A DNA stretch of 64,000 nt from Cercospora beticola (Eukaryota > Ascomycota > Dothideomycetes > Mycosphaerellales > Mycosphaerellaceae): contig NC_088937.1 in the NCBI RefSeq assembly GCF_033473495.1, positions 2,418,001-2,482,000 of the forward strand. Direction: 5' to 3'. Below are positions 43,582 to 53,279 of the stretch, piece after piece (the first letter of the stretch is position 1; each line of letters starts with the position of its first letter). Below the pieces are notes generated by a model, which had not been told where the DNA came from, did not search any database, and saw only the letters and a list, made by a program, of their open reading frames with translations. Both the position numbers and the translations under genes were made by a program.

Positions 43582-44164
43582 CATGGGTGTTGTTCGATGG
43601 ATACTGTAGAGAGACTGTAGGAATAAATGTATGGCGCTTACGCTCTAGGTCTTAGTACCAACGAACTTCTACAGAACAACGCCTCGATCGTGTATAGGAA
43701 CAACAACTCCAAATCAGGTTGGGTATCATGGTACAGCGATATGTATCTGCTGCTCGCTTCAGTGCAAAGATATCAAGATCTTCAGCCGATCAAGCGACCA
43801 CTCGCAGAAACCGCTCGGCGAGAGATAGTCGACTGCCGCCGAAGCAGGCCAGAGTTCCCTCGAACGAAACAGGCGTCGTATTCGGTCCCGTCAACACACG
43901 CTCGTGCCTGAGCTGGTCCCACGAGACTGTGCAAGACAACAGCTCAATCTCTTCAGGCGGGGACTCGACAGAGCGTCGATTGTGAGGGACTCTGGCTTCT
44001 GGCGCCCTCCGCCGTGTGGCATACTTCAATCCTGCCTTCTGGTCGTCGCTGTGGTAGACGCGTAGCTCGCGGGGACGAAGTTACTTCCATCGGCTTGCAA
44101 ATTCGACGGCGTCTCGTTGCTCCACTAGCCTCATCGTATGCGAATCTAGAATCGCAAATCGCGA
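43582..44164. other. Convergent intergenic between pex4 and the wall sensor
   Basis: 3' regions of two convergent genes. No gene or repeat is recognised. Confidence 0.45.
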
Positions 44165-45106
44165 TCAAGCCGGCAGCTCCCTTGGCTCACTCTGTTCAGA
44201 TGGCAATTCCTTAACCTGGTGTGTCGCACCTCCAGGCATCTCTTTGATCTCGTGTGTGCCTTCCATCTCAGAAAGATGGTACTCCGGCGCCGGCGTGCTG
44301 TAACCCGGAGATACAGCTCCGAAATGATCGTGCTTCTCGGCTTGACCTCCGGTAGGGGACGTTGGAACAGGCGCGTGTGTATGACGAGCTCTTCTTCGCA
44401 GCAGGAACCATACCAGAGCACCGATCAAAGCGAGACCTGCCATGCCTCCGACTACGGCACCAGCAATAGTGCCTCCTGAGACTCCACTGTCGCTGTCTTC
44501 GCTTGGTGGAGAGGCTGTTTCGGAAGCAGTCGAAGTAGGCGAGCTGATCGATGTCGATGTCGCTGACGAAGATGTAGATGTCGCAGTAGCTCGAGAAACC
44601 AACGAAGCTACATCCACCGAGAACGTACTCGCCGAAGGACTAGCAGACGATAGCGACGTATATGTCTCATTAATGAGACTTTGCGACACCTCTCCAATAG
44701 GATTATCTTGCGATGCGATGCAAACATTAATCTGACCTGCACACGAATCAGCTTTCATACCAGAAACACTTCGTAGAAACTCCCACTCACCAGTCCGCTG
44801 CGTACAGCTCTCCCGACTGTTCAAACAGCACCAAGAAACAGAATCCGAAGTACACTCTTGCTGCGAAGACGACGGACCTCCATTACTCCCACCACAATCC
44901 GCAGCAAAAGCTCGACAGACATTATAACTCGCGCCCGAACAGCAGTAATACTTGTCCACAACGCTATCATACGCACACAAAGATTCGGGCGCATTACACG
45001 CGATCCCCAACCCAGGACACGAGTTATTCCCGCTGAAATACCATTCTGTATAATCAGCACGTGCCAAATTAATGACCAAAGAGGCCAGTAGAGCGAATCT
45101 TGACAT
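44165..45106 (-). CDS. Mid2/Wsc-like cell-wall stress sensor
   Basis: Single exon, 313 residues. A signal peptide (MSRFALLASLVINLARA) precedes a cysteine-rich N-terminal domain at ~20-130 with about 12 cysteines (NNSCPGLGIACNAPESLCAY, YYCCSGASYNVCRAF, WCCLNSRESC). Then follow a Ser/Thr-rich stalk (~155-205) expected to be O-mannosylated, one transmembrane helix (GGTIAGAVVGGMAGLALIGALVWF), a basic LLRRRARH stop-transfer, and a ~75-residue cytoplasmic tail. This layout matches fungal wall-integrity sensors that signal through Rom2/Rho1. The exact subfamily is not certain, as the head is not a standard WSC domain. An NET sequon is present. Confidence 0.7.
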   Translation of the reverse strand: MSRFALLASLVINLARADYTEWYFSGNNSCPGLGIACNAPESLCAYDSVVDKYYCCSGASYNVCRAFAADCGGSNGGPSSSQQECTSDSVSWCCLNSRESCTQRTGEWEFLRSVSGMKADSCAGQINVCIASQDNPIGEVSQSLINETYTSLSSASPSASTFSVDVASLVSRATATSTSSSATSTSISSPTSTASETASPPSEDSDSGVSGGTIAGAVVGGMAGLALIGALVWFLLRRRARHTHAPVPTSPTGGQAEKHDHFGAVSPGYSTPAPEYHLSEMEGTHEIKEMPGGATHQVKELPSEQSEPRELPA

Positions 45107-45928
45107 CTTTTTCGGTAGCGAAAAATCGCAAAAGTTGTTGCGTCGTGCAGAAAGGACAGCAGAAGAAGTCGGTGTCGGGTCTCAACGTTGCATGCTCCTC
45201 TGCGACTCACCGGTGCTATGTGGGAAGACATCGTTGCAAGGATCGCTTTCAGCCCTCGGCGGCAGGATCCGTGTGATGGGGCCGTGAATGCTACGCGAGA
45301 TCCATAAAAGGTGATTTGGTTGGCGAATCACTAGTGACCCTTGTTCAGAACTTGTCAAAGGATTGTGGCTTTGTGGGCTGTGCTGATATATTTGAGAACT
45401 CAACAAGTCACAGCTCACCTCACGTCGTTCAATGCTGGGGAGAAGACGGCCTAAAGTGTTAGCAGGACGAAGACAAAACGACATATGCACTCCATCATTT
45501 CAAAAGCAAAAACGCCATTTCATTTCAATCTGTTTGCCAAAAGTGTCTGCAAAAATGAGTGTTGTAAAACGAAAGTAAGCCGGGACATGTCCAAGTCCTG
45601 GCATGATCCGTGGCCATGTGTGAACGCAGCGAAACCAATCTTCAATAGCCCCACTTCGAGGGCATCCGAAGCCTTCTTACCTCTCCTCACCGTATGGCTT
45701 CCACATGCTGAGGCAGCTGTCTTTGTGAGTCTTAAACTCGTGGTCGACCGCAAACGCCAGAGCGGCGAATTCGGGATGCCGCAGGGAAGTGGGCCTCTCT
45801 GCGCACGATCGGATGCGTCTTTGCTGGTATACGAGCTTTTCAGCGACAGCGACATGATGTGATGGCATCGAGGACGGTAGTGTGAGTCAAAAACCTGTAG
45901 AAGCAATGTGCTCCCACCACGTAGTCCC
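45107..45928. other. Intergenic: sensor promoter and EST1-like 3' region
   Basis: No gene is supported. A plus-strand frame at 45485-45862 has no family resemblance. Confidence 0.45.
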
Positions 45929-48699
45929 TCAGCCGCCTGAGCCATAGGGAGGGCTTGCATGCCTGAAACCAGGTTGCAGACCTGTGCTCCAAGGACTGTT
46001 CACGGCGCCGAAGAGCAATGGACTGGCCATCCCGTTTTGATCAACACTTGAAGAGTCGGGCATAGTGCGTGGTGCCCAAGATTCCACAGTGTTCGTAGAT
46101 CCCCAGGACTCGACCACATTCAGCGAATTTCTGCTGCGAGCACTACTCGCAGAGTTAACGCGAGAATGCCCACGCGCATTTGCATTGGCGGGCGAGCCGA
46201 GTGTACCAGTCGGCAGACCTGCTGCAAAGGATGGCGAGGCAGTGCTGTCCCAGAGTTTGGAGACTGAGTGAAGACGTTCGCGAGCACCGCCCCACGCCGT
46301 AGTCGAGCCATTGGCAGCGGATCGCCATGGAGCTGAAGGGGTGAACGTTACATTCGGGCGTGCGCTGTATTCGTGGGTAGATGGTCTGCCGATAGGAGTG
46401 CCGTGTTTCGGCGATCGAGATACGGGAACGTCAGTGACACTGTCTTGAAGCAACTGAGGCAGCTCGCCATTGCTGACGATCGCAGGGTGAATAGCGGCAG
46501 GTTGTGGTGGAGTCACTGGATTGTTGTCATCCTCTTCATCGAGCAGGTTGTCGACCATTTTGCTGAGCTGGGCATCACGAGCCTGAGTCTTAGCCAGACT
46601 TGGTTGCCTCACTGGGACAGGTCGTCGATCTTTTTGGGCGTGCCCATTTGCAGCTGCAGCAGCATAGCTGACTGGCTTTGGCGGCGCGACTTTCGGCGGT
46701 GGTGCGATAGGCTCAAAGACCTTCTCTGGAATTGTCAAAGCCTCGATCTTGCTAACGTCGCCGCAGAAGATCCTTGTTCCCTGGATGCTGACTGGCGCAT
46801 CATCAGCGCCAGACGCAAGATTGAGACCAGTCGAGAGGAAGTCCTTGACGCGATGAAGCATCTCGTCATCAGGCGATGACCGAACAACACCACGATCTGA
46901 AAAGCGCTGTCTCACCGAGCCTGTCGACTTGATGAACCAGGTCTTCTGGATCTGGTCATTGTTGGCGAATGCGGTGAAGCCAAAGGTTTCGACGTCTTCC
47001 TCCAGCATGTAGTCAATCTCCTCTACATCCTCCAAGTCCCAGATCGGGAATGCTTGAGCAACTAGATCAAGCGCTCTCGTGTAGGCTGGCCAGAATTGCG
47101 TGACTGATTCAGCAATGAAGTCGTCCGTCGACAGACCTTGAATCATTGCAACCATGCCCCAGAGCCAGTTGTTGTAGAGACGCAAGCATGGGAGAAGTCT
47201 ACGGCCGACCTGCGTGAGTTTGCATGATAGCTCCACATCGAAATCGTCCAAACCAAGCAGCAAGCCGCGAAGATCGTCGTAAAACGCGCGCAGAAGGACA
47301 GTGAAAGTTTTCACGTTCAAGCGGAAATAGAAGTAAAAAGACTGCTGGCTCTCCAGCGATTGATGTTCTTTCAAAAAAAGATCAGTTCTCGACAATAGGG
47401 TGAGAAGTGCAATATTAACTTACCTTGGAACGATTCGCCTGCGACATGTTGGGAAGCTATGTTGACCAGTATCATACGGGTCAAAGTGCCGTCCAGTGGC
47501 CGCTGCTTGACGACGTTGGAGAGCTGAGCAAGGACCTCTCGTTCAAGCTCTTCGTGCCCGCGGAACGGCTGGCCACGAAAGCACATGCTGTGGAAACGGA
47601 CAAACCAGCCCACCAGTGAAAGCTTGGTGGCGTCCGGATCATTCGGCGAGCGCTTCTGAATGAGCTCGCCTTTGTCCCAGGCAGCATTGGTCTTCTCGAA
47701 CTCCAGGCGCAGATTTTGAGGTGCCAAAGGATGGGCATCCTGTACGGTGAGAGAGCGATACAAGTGATAAATGGCCCGCAAGTGATGGTTCTGCGCGAGG
47801 GCAACGACGGCTTGTTGATGATGGCCCAGCCCAGAGCTCGGCTTCAGCGTGGCAGCCAATCCATAGTAGCCTATGGCGGGACCGAAATCGGGATTCTTGT
47901 CCAATTTTTCCGTGGCACGGTAACGGGACAAGTCACCCAGCCATATGAGTGCCCGATGGCATGAGTTGAGAATCTTCTCGAGGTGCGACGGCGTAACGGA
48001 GACAGGCGCGCTTTCGCTGGCTCGTTCCCCATTGTCGCTGTGTGCAATCGCCTCGAGTTCGGGAATGCCTCCGGCCGCATTATTGAGCATCGTAATGTAC
48101 GACCTGTAGAATCTCTCACTCTGCTTCAGCCATGTCAGGTACGCCTTAGTCACGGAGCGGAGGCCGTGGGGCTGAGGCGGAGTGCATTTGCGGAAGTCGG
48201 AGAGGGCTCGATGGAAATGGCGGCGACCTTGGGTGTGCGCATGCCACAAGCGATTCTCGTGCTCCTCAGCATGGTCGAAATCGAGAGGCACTACGCCGGC
48301 GACGTGTGTGCGGAAGTTTTGGAAAGCTTCGAAGATGTTATCGAATTTCTGCTCCCGAAAAGTGCTCAGCAGTTGGAGCACATGTTGCTCAGCGGCGCTC
48401 TCGTTGGCGAGCAGGAGGTCCATGCTTCTATGGTCGGTACGCAGCGCATAACAGCTGTGCGGATCTAGCGACGGCGGGTCCGTCACTGGGGCGGTCGAGG
48501 TTAAGTGTACTTCTCGAATGGCGTGAACGTTGCAAGGCACGCGCAGTCCATTGAGGTCGTCGGCGGCGGTGGAGTGGGGAATGTTGGGCGACACGGTGTC
48601 GCGCAGGCGGAGTGCGGCGGAGCGATGGAGGGGGTCAGGAGCCTGGCGGTGTTGGTGGCAGTGGTGGGTGGAAATGCAGTCGAGGTGAGTCGACGGCAT
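45929..48699 (-). CDS. EST1/SMG7-like protein (telomerase or nonsense-mediated-decay factor)
   Basis: Exon 1 is 48699-47424 and exon 2 is 47367-45929, joined across a 56-nt intron (GTAAGT donor, TTTTTTTGAAAG acceptor) as AGESFQ/EHQSLESQQSFYFYF, giving 904 residues. A later start at 48423 (MDLLLANESAAEQHV) would give 812. The N-terminal 14-3-3-like/TPR region includes the EST1 pattern LEKILNSCHRALIWLGDLSRYR, followed by GYYGLAATLKPSSGLGHHQQAVVALAQNHHLRAIYHLYRSL. These helices bind phosphorylated partners in SMG5/6/7. The C-terminal third is disordered with conserved islands and no PIN domain, so it is SMG7/Ebs1-like rather than SMG6. Confidence 0.82.
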
Positions 48700-49046
48700 C
48701 CGTTGTGGTGGAGTTCGAAGGCCGAGTCTAAAGTCGTCGGCTCGCTTGGATTGTCCTGCTGACTGTGTGCCTGCAAGCGCGATCCGAACCCAACTTTATT
48801 ATTCAAAGCACTCCTTCACTTCCACTGATGCGCACATGAAACCCACGCAAACGGTGAACGCATTCGCTGTGAGCAGAGCAGCGTGACACTTCCAGGCGGC
48901 AGTTGGGTCCATCACATTCACCACTACTTGTTGCTTTCCACACGTGCAACTGCACGCCGTCTCCTCGTGGCGAGCAGCTACACGTGAAATGCAGGTACAC
49001 CATTAGCGGGCCACACTGTTTCGCTCACCGCATCGCTCCCTTCAAC
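48700..49046. promoter_or_regulatory. Divergent promoter EST1-like / ZNF511-like
   Basis: About 350 bases between divergent starts; no recognised element. Confidence 0.4.
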
Positions 49047-49805
49047 ATGGCGAAACGTATAAGGGAGGCGTCTCCATCCACAGCAGAGCTGCCTGCGGCC
49101 GACGCGTCGAGCCCTATCATGGAGACGCCCGCTCACACTCCCAAATACGTTGAGTTGGACGAGGCGTCCGAGAGGACCAAGGCGGCGTTCAAATGCCTGC
49201 TGCCGCCGCACAAATCAATGACCTTCTCGAGCTACACAGACTATGAGACACACTACAATTCTTCGCACACGAACCGCTGTAAAGAGTGCCACAAGAACTT
49301 CCCTACATCCCACTTCTTACAGCTGCATCTCAGCGAAAATCACGATCCCATCGTTGCTGTGAGACGGGAGCGAGGCGACAAGATTTACGCCTGTTTCCTG
49401 GAAGATTGTGACAAAGTCTGCGTCGATTGGAAGAAACGACGGAGCCATTTGGTTGACAAGCACGGGTACCCCAAGAACTACGACTTCCTCGTGGTGGACA
49501 ACGGCATCGATGGGCGATGGACTATGCTCAGGCGCGGTATAGACTCGGCAGGCCACCGCAAAAGCAGTCGCGATCGTAGAGACAGCACAGCTACGCGAAC
49601 CACACAGGCAACGGACGCCACAGAAGAGACCGAAGTGACGACATCGGAACTGATTGAGGAGGAAACCCCGGCCGTCCAAAGCAAAGCAGCGCAGGACGAC
49701 ACTGCGCTTGAGGAAGTGACCAAGTCCATGTCGTCTCTGAAATTTGTTCCGAGACGCGTGACGTTTGGTAAACGCAAGGGCAAATCGGGCTTTGCAAAGA
49801 GTTGA
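49047..49805 (+). CDS. ZNF511-like C2H2 zinc-finger protein
   Basis: 252 residues from MAKRIREASPSTAELP. The zinc-finger core at ~50-160 has the ZNF511 arrangement: a degenerate first finger (KCLLPPH ... HYNSSH), a second (CKECHKNFPTSHFLQLHLSENH) and a third (YACFLEDCDKVCVDWKKRRSHLVDKH), then GYPKNYDF. The C-terminus SSLKFVPRRVTFGKRKGKSGFA is also typical of fungal members as I recall them. The middle is Thr/Glu-rich and disordered. The cellular role is poorly known; it is likely nuclear. The first in-frame ATG fits the family start. No introns. Confidence 0.8.
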   Translation: MAKRIREASPSTAELPAADASSPIMETPAHTPKYVELDEASERTKAAFKCLLPPHKSMTFSSYTDYETHYNSSHTNRCKECHKNFPTSHFLQLHLSENHDPIVAVRRERGDKIYACFLEDCDKVCVDWKKRRSHLVDKHGYPKNYDFLVVDNGIDGRWTMLRRGIDSAGHRKSSRDRRDSTATRTTQATDATEETEVTTSELIEEETPAVQSKAAQDDTALEEVTKSMSSLKFVPRRVTFGKRKGKSGFAKS

Positions 49806-50135
49806 GCAATTTGTAAAGGAAAGCGCGGCTTGTCATGCGGCAGCGAGGAACAATACTTTATGCCTTCATAAGAACTCTTCGGCTCCTTCTTTCAATTGAG
49901 CAATCATTGCAACCCCGGCCAATCGGGCGCTTGCCAAAACACAAATATCGCTGTCAGGAAAGCGGTCCTGAATGGTCCGGTCTTGCCATCAGGAAGGAGT
50001 ATTTCAGACGCTCTCAGTTTAACGAACAACTTCCCTTACATGATCGACCCCCGGCCGCCACCCTCAGCAGATCAACCCAGCAAAACCCCACCTCCATCCT
50101 ACTACCTCAAGTCGTCCAGACACGAACCCAGCATC
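49806..50135. other. Intergenic upstream of the small secreted protein
   Basis: Promoter and 5' UTR, CA/C-rich close to the start. No gene is seen. Confidence 0.45.
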
Positions 50136-50592
50136 ATGAAAGACCTGATCACCGCCATCGCCGCATTGGCCGTAACCTGCAGCGCAGCGGTCCTCCCGCT
50201 TCTTCCATCACAACCTGACAAGAAGATTTCGAACATCGATCAGACAGGCTGTGTCGATGTCTGCCAGGACAAGGGCTTCAAGAATTGCATGGAGGCAAAC
50301 TACACTGTAGCAACATGCACAAAGTTCCCAGAAGGCATATCGGCGGCAAGAAGCATGAAACTACCCAACGCACGTTGGAAGTGCGCATTGTATCGGTACG
50401 CCCCCTCCGAGACAAGTGATTTCTGTAGGCGACTGACACACTCTCAGCGAGCCCGACTGCCGCGAGCACGGACTGTACACCTCCAACATCTTCTACTACC
50501 CTGGGGTCAACTTTCACGACTTCACCGGCACAGAGCAATGGAGTGCCTTCATGTGCTGGCACGAGGGTATTGACGTGTGCCCGAGCTGCTGA
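50136..50592 (+). CDS. Small secreted cysteine-rich protein (effector-like)
   Basis: Exon 1 is 50136-50395, then a 52-nt intron, then exon 2 50448-50592, giving 134 residues. A signal peptide (MKDLITAIAALAVTCSAA) is followed by ~115 mature residues with nine cysteines (GCVDVC, KNCME, TCTKF, WKCALY, PDCREH, FMCWHE, DVCPSC), one NYT glycosylation site and the end VCPSC. No family is recognised. Size, leader, cysteine content and lack of known domain fit a candidate effector or other apoplastic protein. The second exon is fixed by restoring WKCALY/REPDCREHG. It is convergent with the aminopeptidase gene. Confidence 0.65.
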
Positions 50593-50770
50593 GGCATCGT
50601 TCTCCGATAAAGCCATGGGTCCATCACAAGCGGCTCCTCGCACGAAGTGACGGACGGCTGTAATAGGCGTGGCATACATTAAGGCTTTCAGAGACTGAGC
50701 GAGAAATGTGGCAACAGTACCCTTGATCCTTTCGATTGTTCTCATGAATGCGACATGACTGGCTGCACAA

Positions 50771-52285
50771 TCACTTGGCATGTTTCCGTATTATTTTCAG
50801 CATCTCTCCGCCTTTCGGTGCCGTCGTCAGATTCTCATATCCGTGCTTCGTGATCAAAATGTCGTCCTCGATTCGAACGCCTCCGACTTGCATGTATCGC
50901 TTCAGCACCTTCATGTCAATGAACTGACGATGCTTTGGATTGTTGAGGAAGAAGTTGTCGAGGAGGAACTTGTTGAAATAGATGCCGGGTTCAACTGTCA
51001 CAACCATTCCAGACTCCAAGACTGGCGCATCGACGCTATGCAGAGCGCTGTACGATAGATCAGTCGTGTTCGAGAGGTCTTCTAGTGCCGAGTCGTTCAG
51101 CATAGGAGCCCATTCCGGCTTCCAGCGCGTGATTTTCGCTCTCAATCGTTCGACCTGCGACGCCTCCCGGACATCATTTTGTGCGAGGGGTGGGGCAGGA
51201 TCCGGGGATACATCATGCACCTCAAGACCAACATGATGCCCTAGACCGTGCGGCATAAAGGCTCTAGAAGTCCCCGCTGCAAAAATGGTCCCAACTTGAT
51301 CTCCAACCAGAATCCCAAGCTTCAAAAGACCTTCGATGATGAGCTGGTGTGCGTACCAGAAGATCTCAATGAACTGTACACCTGGTAGCATACGTCTTAT
51401 GCAGGACTCTTGTACGAATTCGACCAAGTGATAGATATCTTTCGCCTCCTGAGATGGCCAGTGTCCAGGATGTTTCCGATTGATTGGCAATGTGCGTGTC
51501 ACATCCGAAGCGTATCTTTCTACTTCGCAGCCAGCATCGAGGACCACTGTCTGGCCGTGTCCGAACTCTGCGGTGTTGTCTGAGTAGTGGAGTTCAGCGG
51601 CATTGGGGCCTGATCCTGCAATTGGGTCGTACGCTTGTATTTTTGCTTTTCTGGCGATGCAGACTTTCATGTATGCTGCGTCGACATCTGCTTCATTGGT
51701 GAAGTGAGATATCCCTTTCATGACGTTGAAGTGGGCATCTGCCGTAATGTCGTTTGCACGCCGGATCAAGGCGATCTCGTGCTCGTCCTTGATAACTCTG
51801 CAGGCATCGATGGCGTGGCGTAGGGACTTTGTGTCGATAGGCTTGCTGGGCTTCACGGAGGGATTCTGTAGTCCATCGTTGTAGAAACTCCAGAAATCTT
51901 CTGATGAGGGGACCTTGTCGGGTTTGATGTAGTGAGCTGCGTCGATATCGTATTTTTCCAGAGCCTCCTCTATCGTGCTGCCCCTGCCGTACCACACAAC
52001 TCGCTGCTTATTTATCGGTGGCAGCCACAGCGAGAGCTTGTCTTTGCTAATGTCGTATGTGACGAAAGTATCGGCCTCATTACATCCTGTCAGATAGTAG
52101 AAGTAGCGATCTTGGCGAAAGGGTGCTGGCATATCCGAGTTTGGCCAGTTCCTCGCGTTTGTGGCCGCCAGGAGTATGAAGCCATGCGATACCTTGAGCT
52201 TCCCTGCCACCCTCCTGGCATGTGCCTTGGCAGGGTACTTGTCGACACCTCCCTCCACATGTATGCGAATCCTCATCGTGTCCAT
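50771..52285 (-). CDS. Xaa-Pro aminopeptidase / prolidase (M24B)
   Basis: Releases N-terminal residues preceding proline; two-metal (Mn) enzyme. 504 residues from MDTMRIRIHVEGGVDKYPAKAHARRVAGKL. The N-terminal non-catalytic domain contains RQDRYFYYLTGCNEADTFVTYD. The pita-bread catalytic domain has all ligands: Asp in VVLDAGCEVERYASDVTRTLP, His in MPHGLGHHVGLEVHD, Glu in VTVEPGIYF and Glu in GGVRIEDDILIT. Length and order match fungal PEPP/prolidase-type proteins. There is no leader in the chosen start, so cytoplasmic. A 5' exon cannot be excluded. Confidence 0.93.
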   Translation of the reverse strand: MDTMRIRIHVEGGVDKYPAKAHARRVAGKLKVSHGFILLAATNARNWPNSDMPAPFRQDRYFYYLTGCNEADTFVTYDISKDKLSLWLPPINKQRVVWYGRGSTIEEALEKYDIDAAHYIKPDKVPSSEDFWSFYNDGLQNPSVKPSKPIDTKSLRHAIDACRVIKDEHEIALIRRANDITADAHFNVMKGISHFTNEADVDAAYMKVCIARKAKIQAYDPIAGSGPNAAELHYSDNTAEFGHGQTVVLDAGCEVERYASDVTRTLPINRKHPGHWPSQEAKDIYHLVEFVQESCIRRMLPGVQFIEIFWYAHQLIIEGLLKLGILVGDQVGTIFAAGTSRAFMPHGLGHHVGLEVHDVSPDPAPPLAQNDVREASQVERLRAKITRWKPEWAPMLNDSALEDLSNTTDLSYSALHSVDAPVLESGMVVTVEPGIYFNKFLLDNFFLNNPKHRQFIDMKVLKRYMQVGGVRIEDDILITKHGYENLTTAPKGGEMLKIIRKHAK

Positions 52286-53279
52286 TGATGCTCCTGTTGA
52301 TGACGGAGCGTAAGTCTCGAGCAGTCGTGAAGTGGACGTGCTCGGCTGCGCGGCCAAGCGGATCTGCCTCCTAGGTTCCGCCCGTCGCAAGGATCCTGCT
52401 TCTTCACATCTTCATCTTCATCGCTGCGATGAAGATGCATAAAATCTCGACTGCATCGAAATTGCCTGCATGTTGGACTTTCTATCAGCGTTCTCGAAGT
52501 CATCAAGAGTTCGCGAAGTCCAATCGTGCGACGACTCCATTCTCGGCTGCCACAATGCTTTTCCCGTTTGGGCCCTGAGCGGCAACAGAAACATGTCGAT
52601 AATTGTCACCAGGAGGCGAAGCAACCTCAGATTCCAGAAGTATCATCGCATTTGATGGCATGGGTATTGTAAAAATCTTGGAGTTGATAGATGATCGCGG
52701 CCATATCGACTTCAGGCTGCCTTCAATTTCATCGAAGACAATCCTCCACCAGATGACGTGCGGTTTTGGAGAAATGGACACAAGCATGTGGCGTGCAAAG
52801 CCACGGCTATCCGAATCAGGTCACTCAGCGGTCGTACCTAACTTAGTGACAAGAACATACATGCAGCTGGAGAGGCTTTACGCGTATACAGCGGCTGAGG
52901 ACTGACGTCAAGCAGCTCGACCGAAAACGCGCCGCTGCACAACTGGCGCACTAGGAACAAAGCTGTACTAATGAGCACGAATAGTTTCCTTCGGGAAGGA
53001 AGCGCCAGTGTGCCATGCACAGCCATGGCTGCAAGTGCGACGTTGTGCAGTCACTTTTCACGCCTACGCCTGCCATTACGCGCTGGCCAAGCACAATGAA
53101 TCCTTCCGCGGCTCCAAGACGGCCTTCACGCCTCATGTGGATACTAACTACTCTTGGCTTTCGACAACGCGCCCAGCATAGCCATCATCATCGATCTGTA
53201 TTCAAATGCTCGAAAGCTGTCGTACAGCCGTCGACGTCTTCTGTGGTTCTTACCCACCACTATTCACTACGCCAGGACT
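52286..53279. other. Divergent intergenic between aminopeptidase and S41 peptidase-like gene
   Basis: About 1 kb. Short frames on both strands (for example minus strand 52503-52787) show nothing recognisable. No repeat or RNA gene is seen. Confidence 0.4.
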
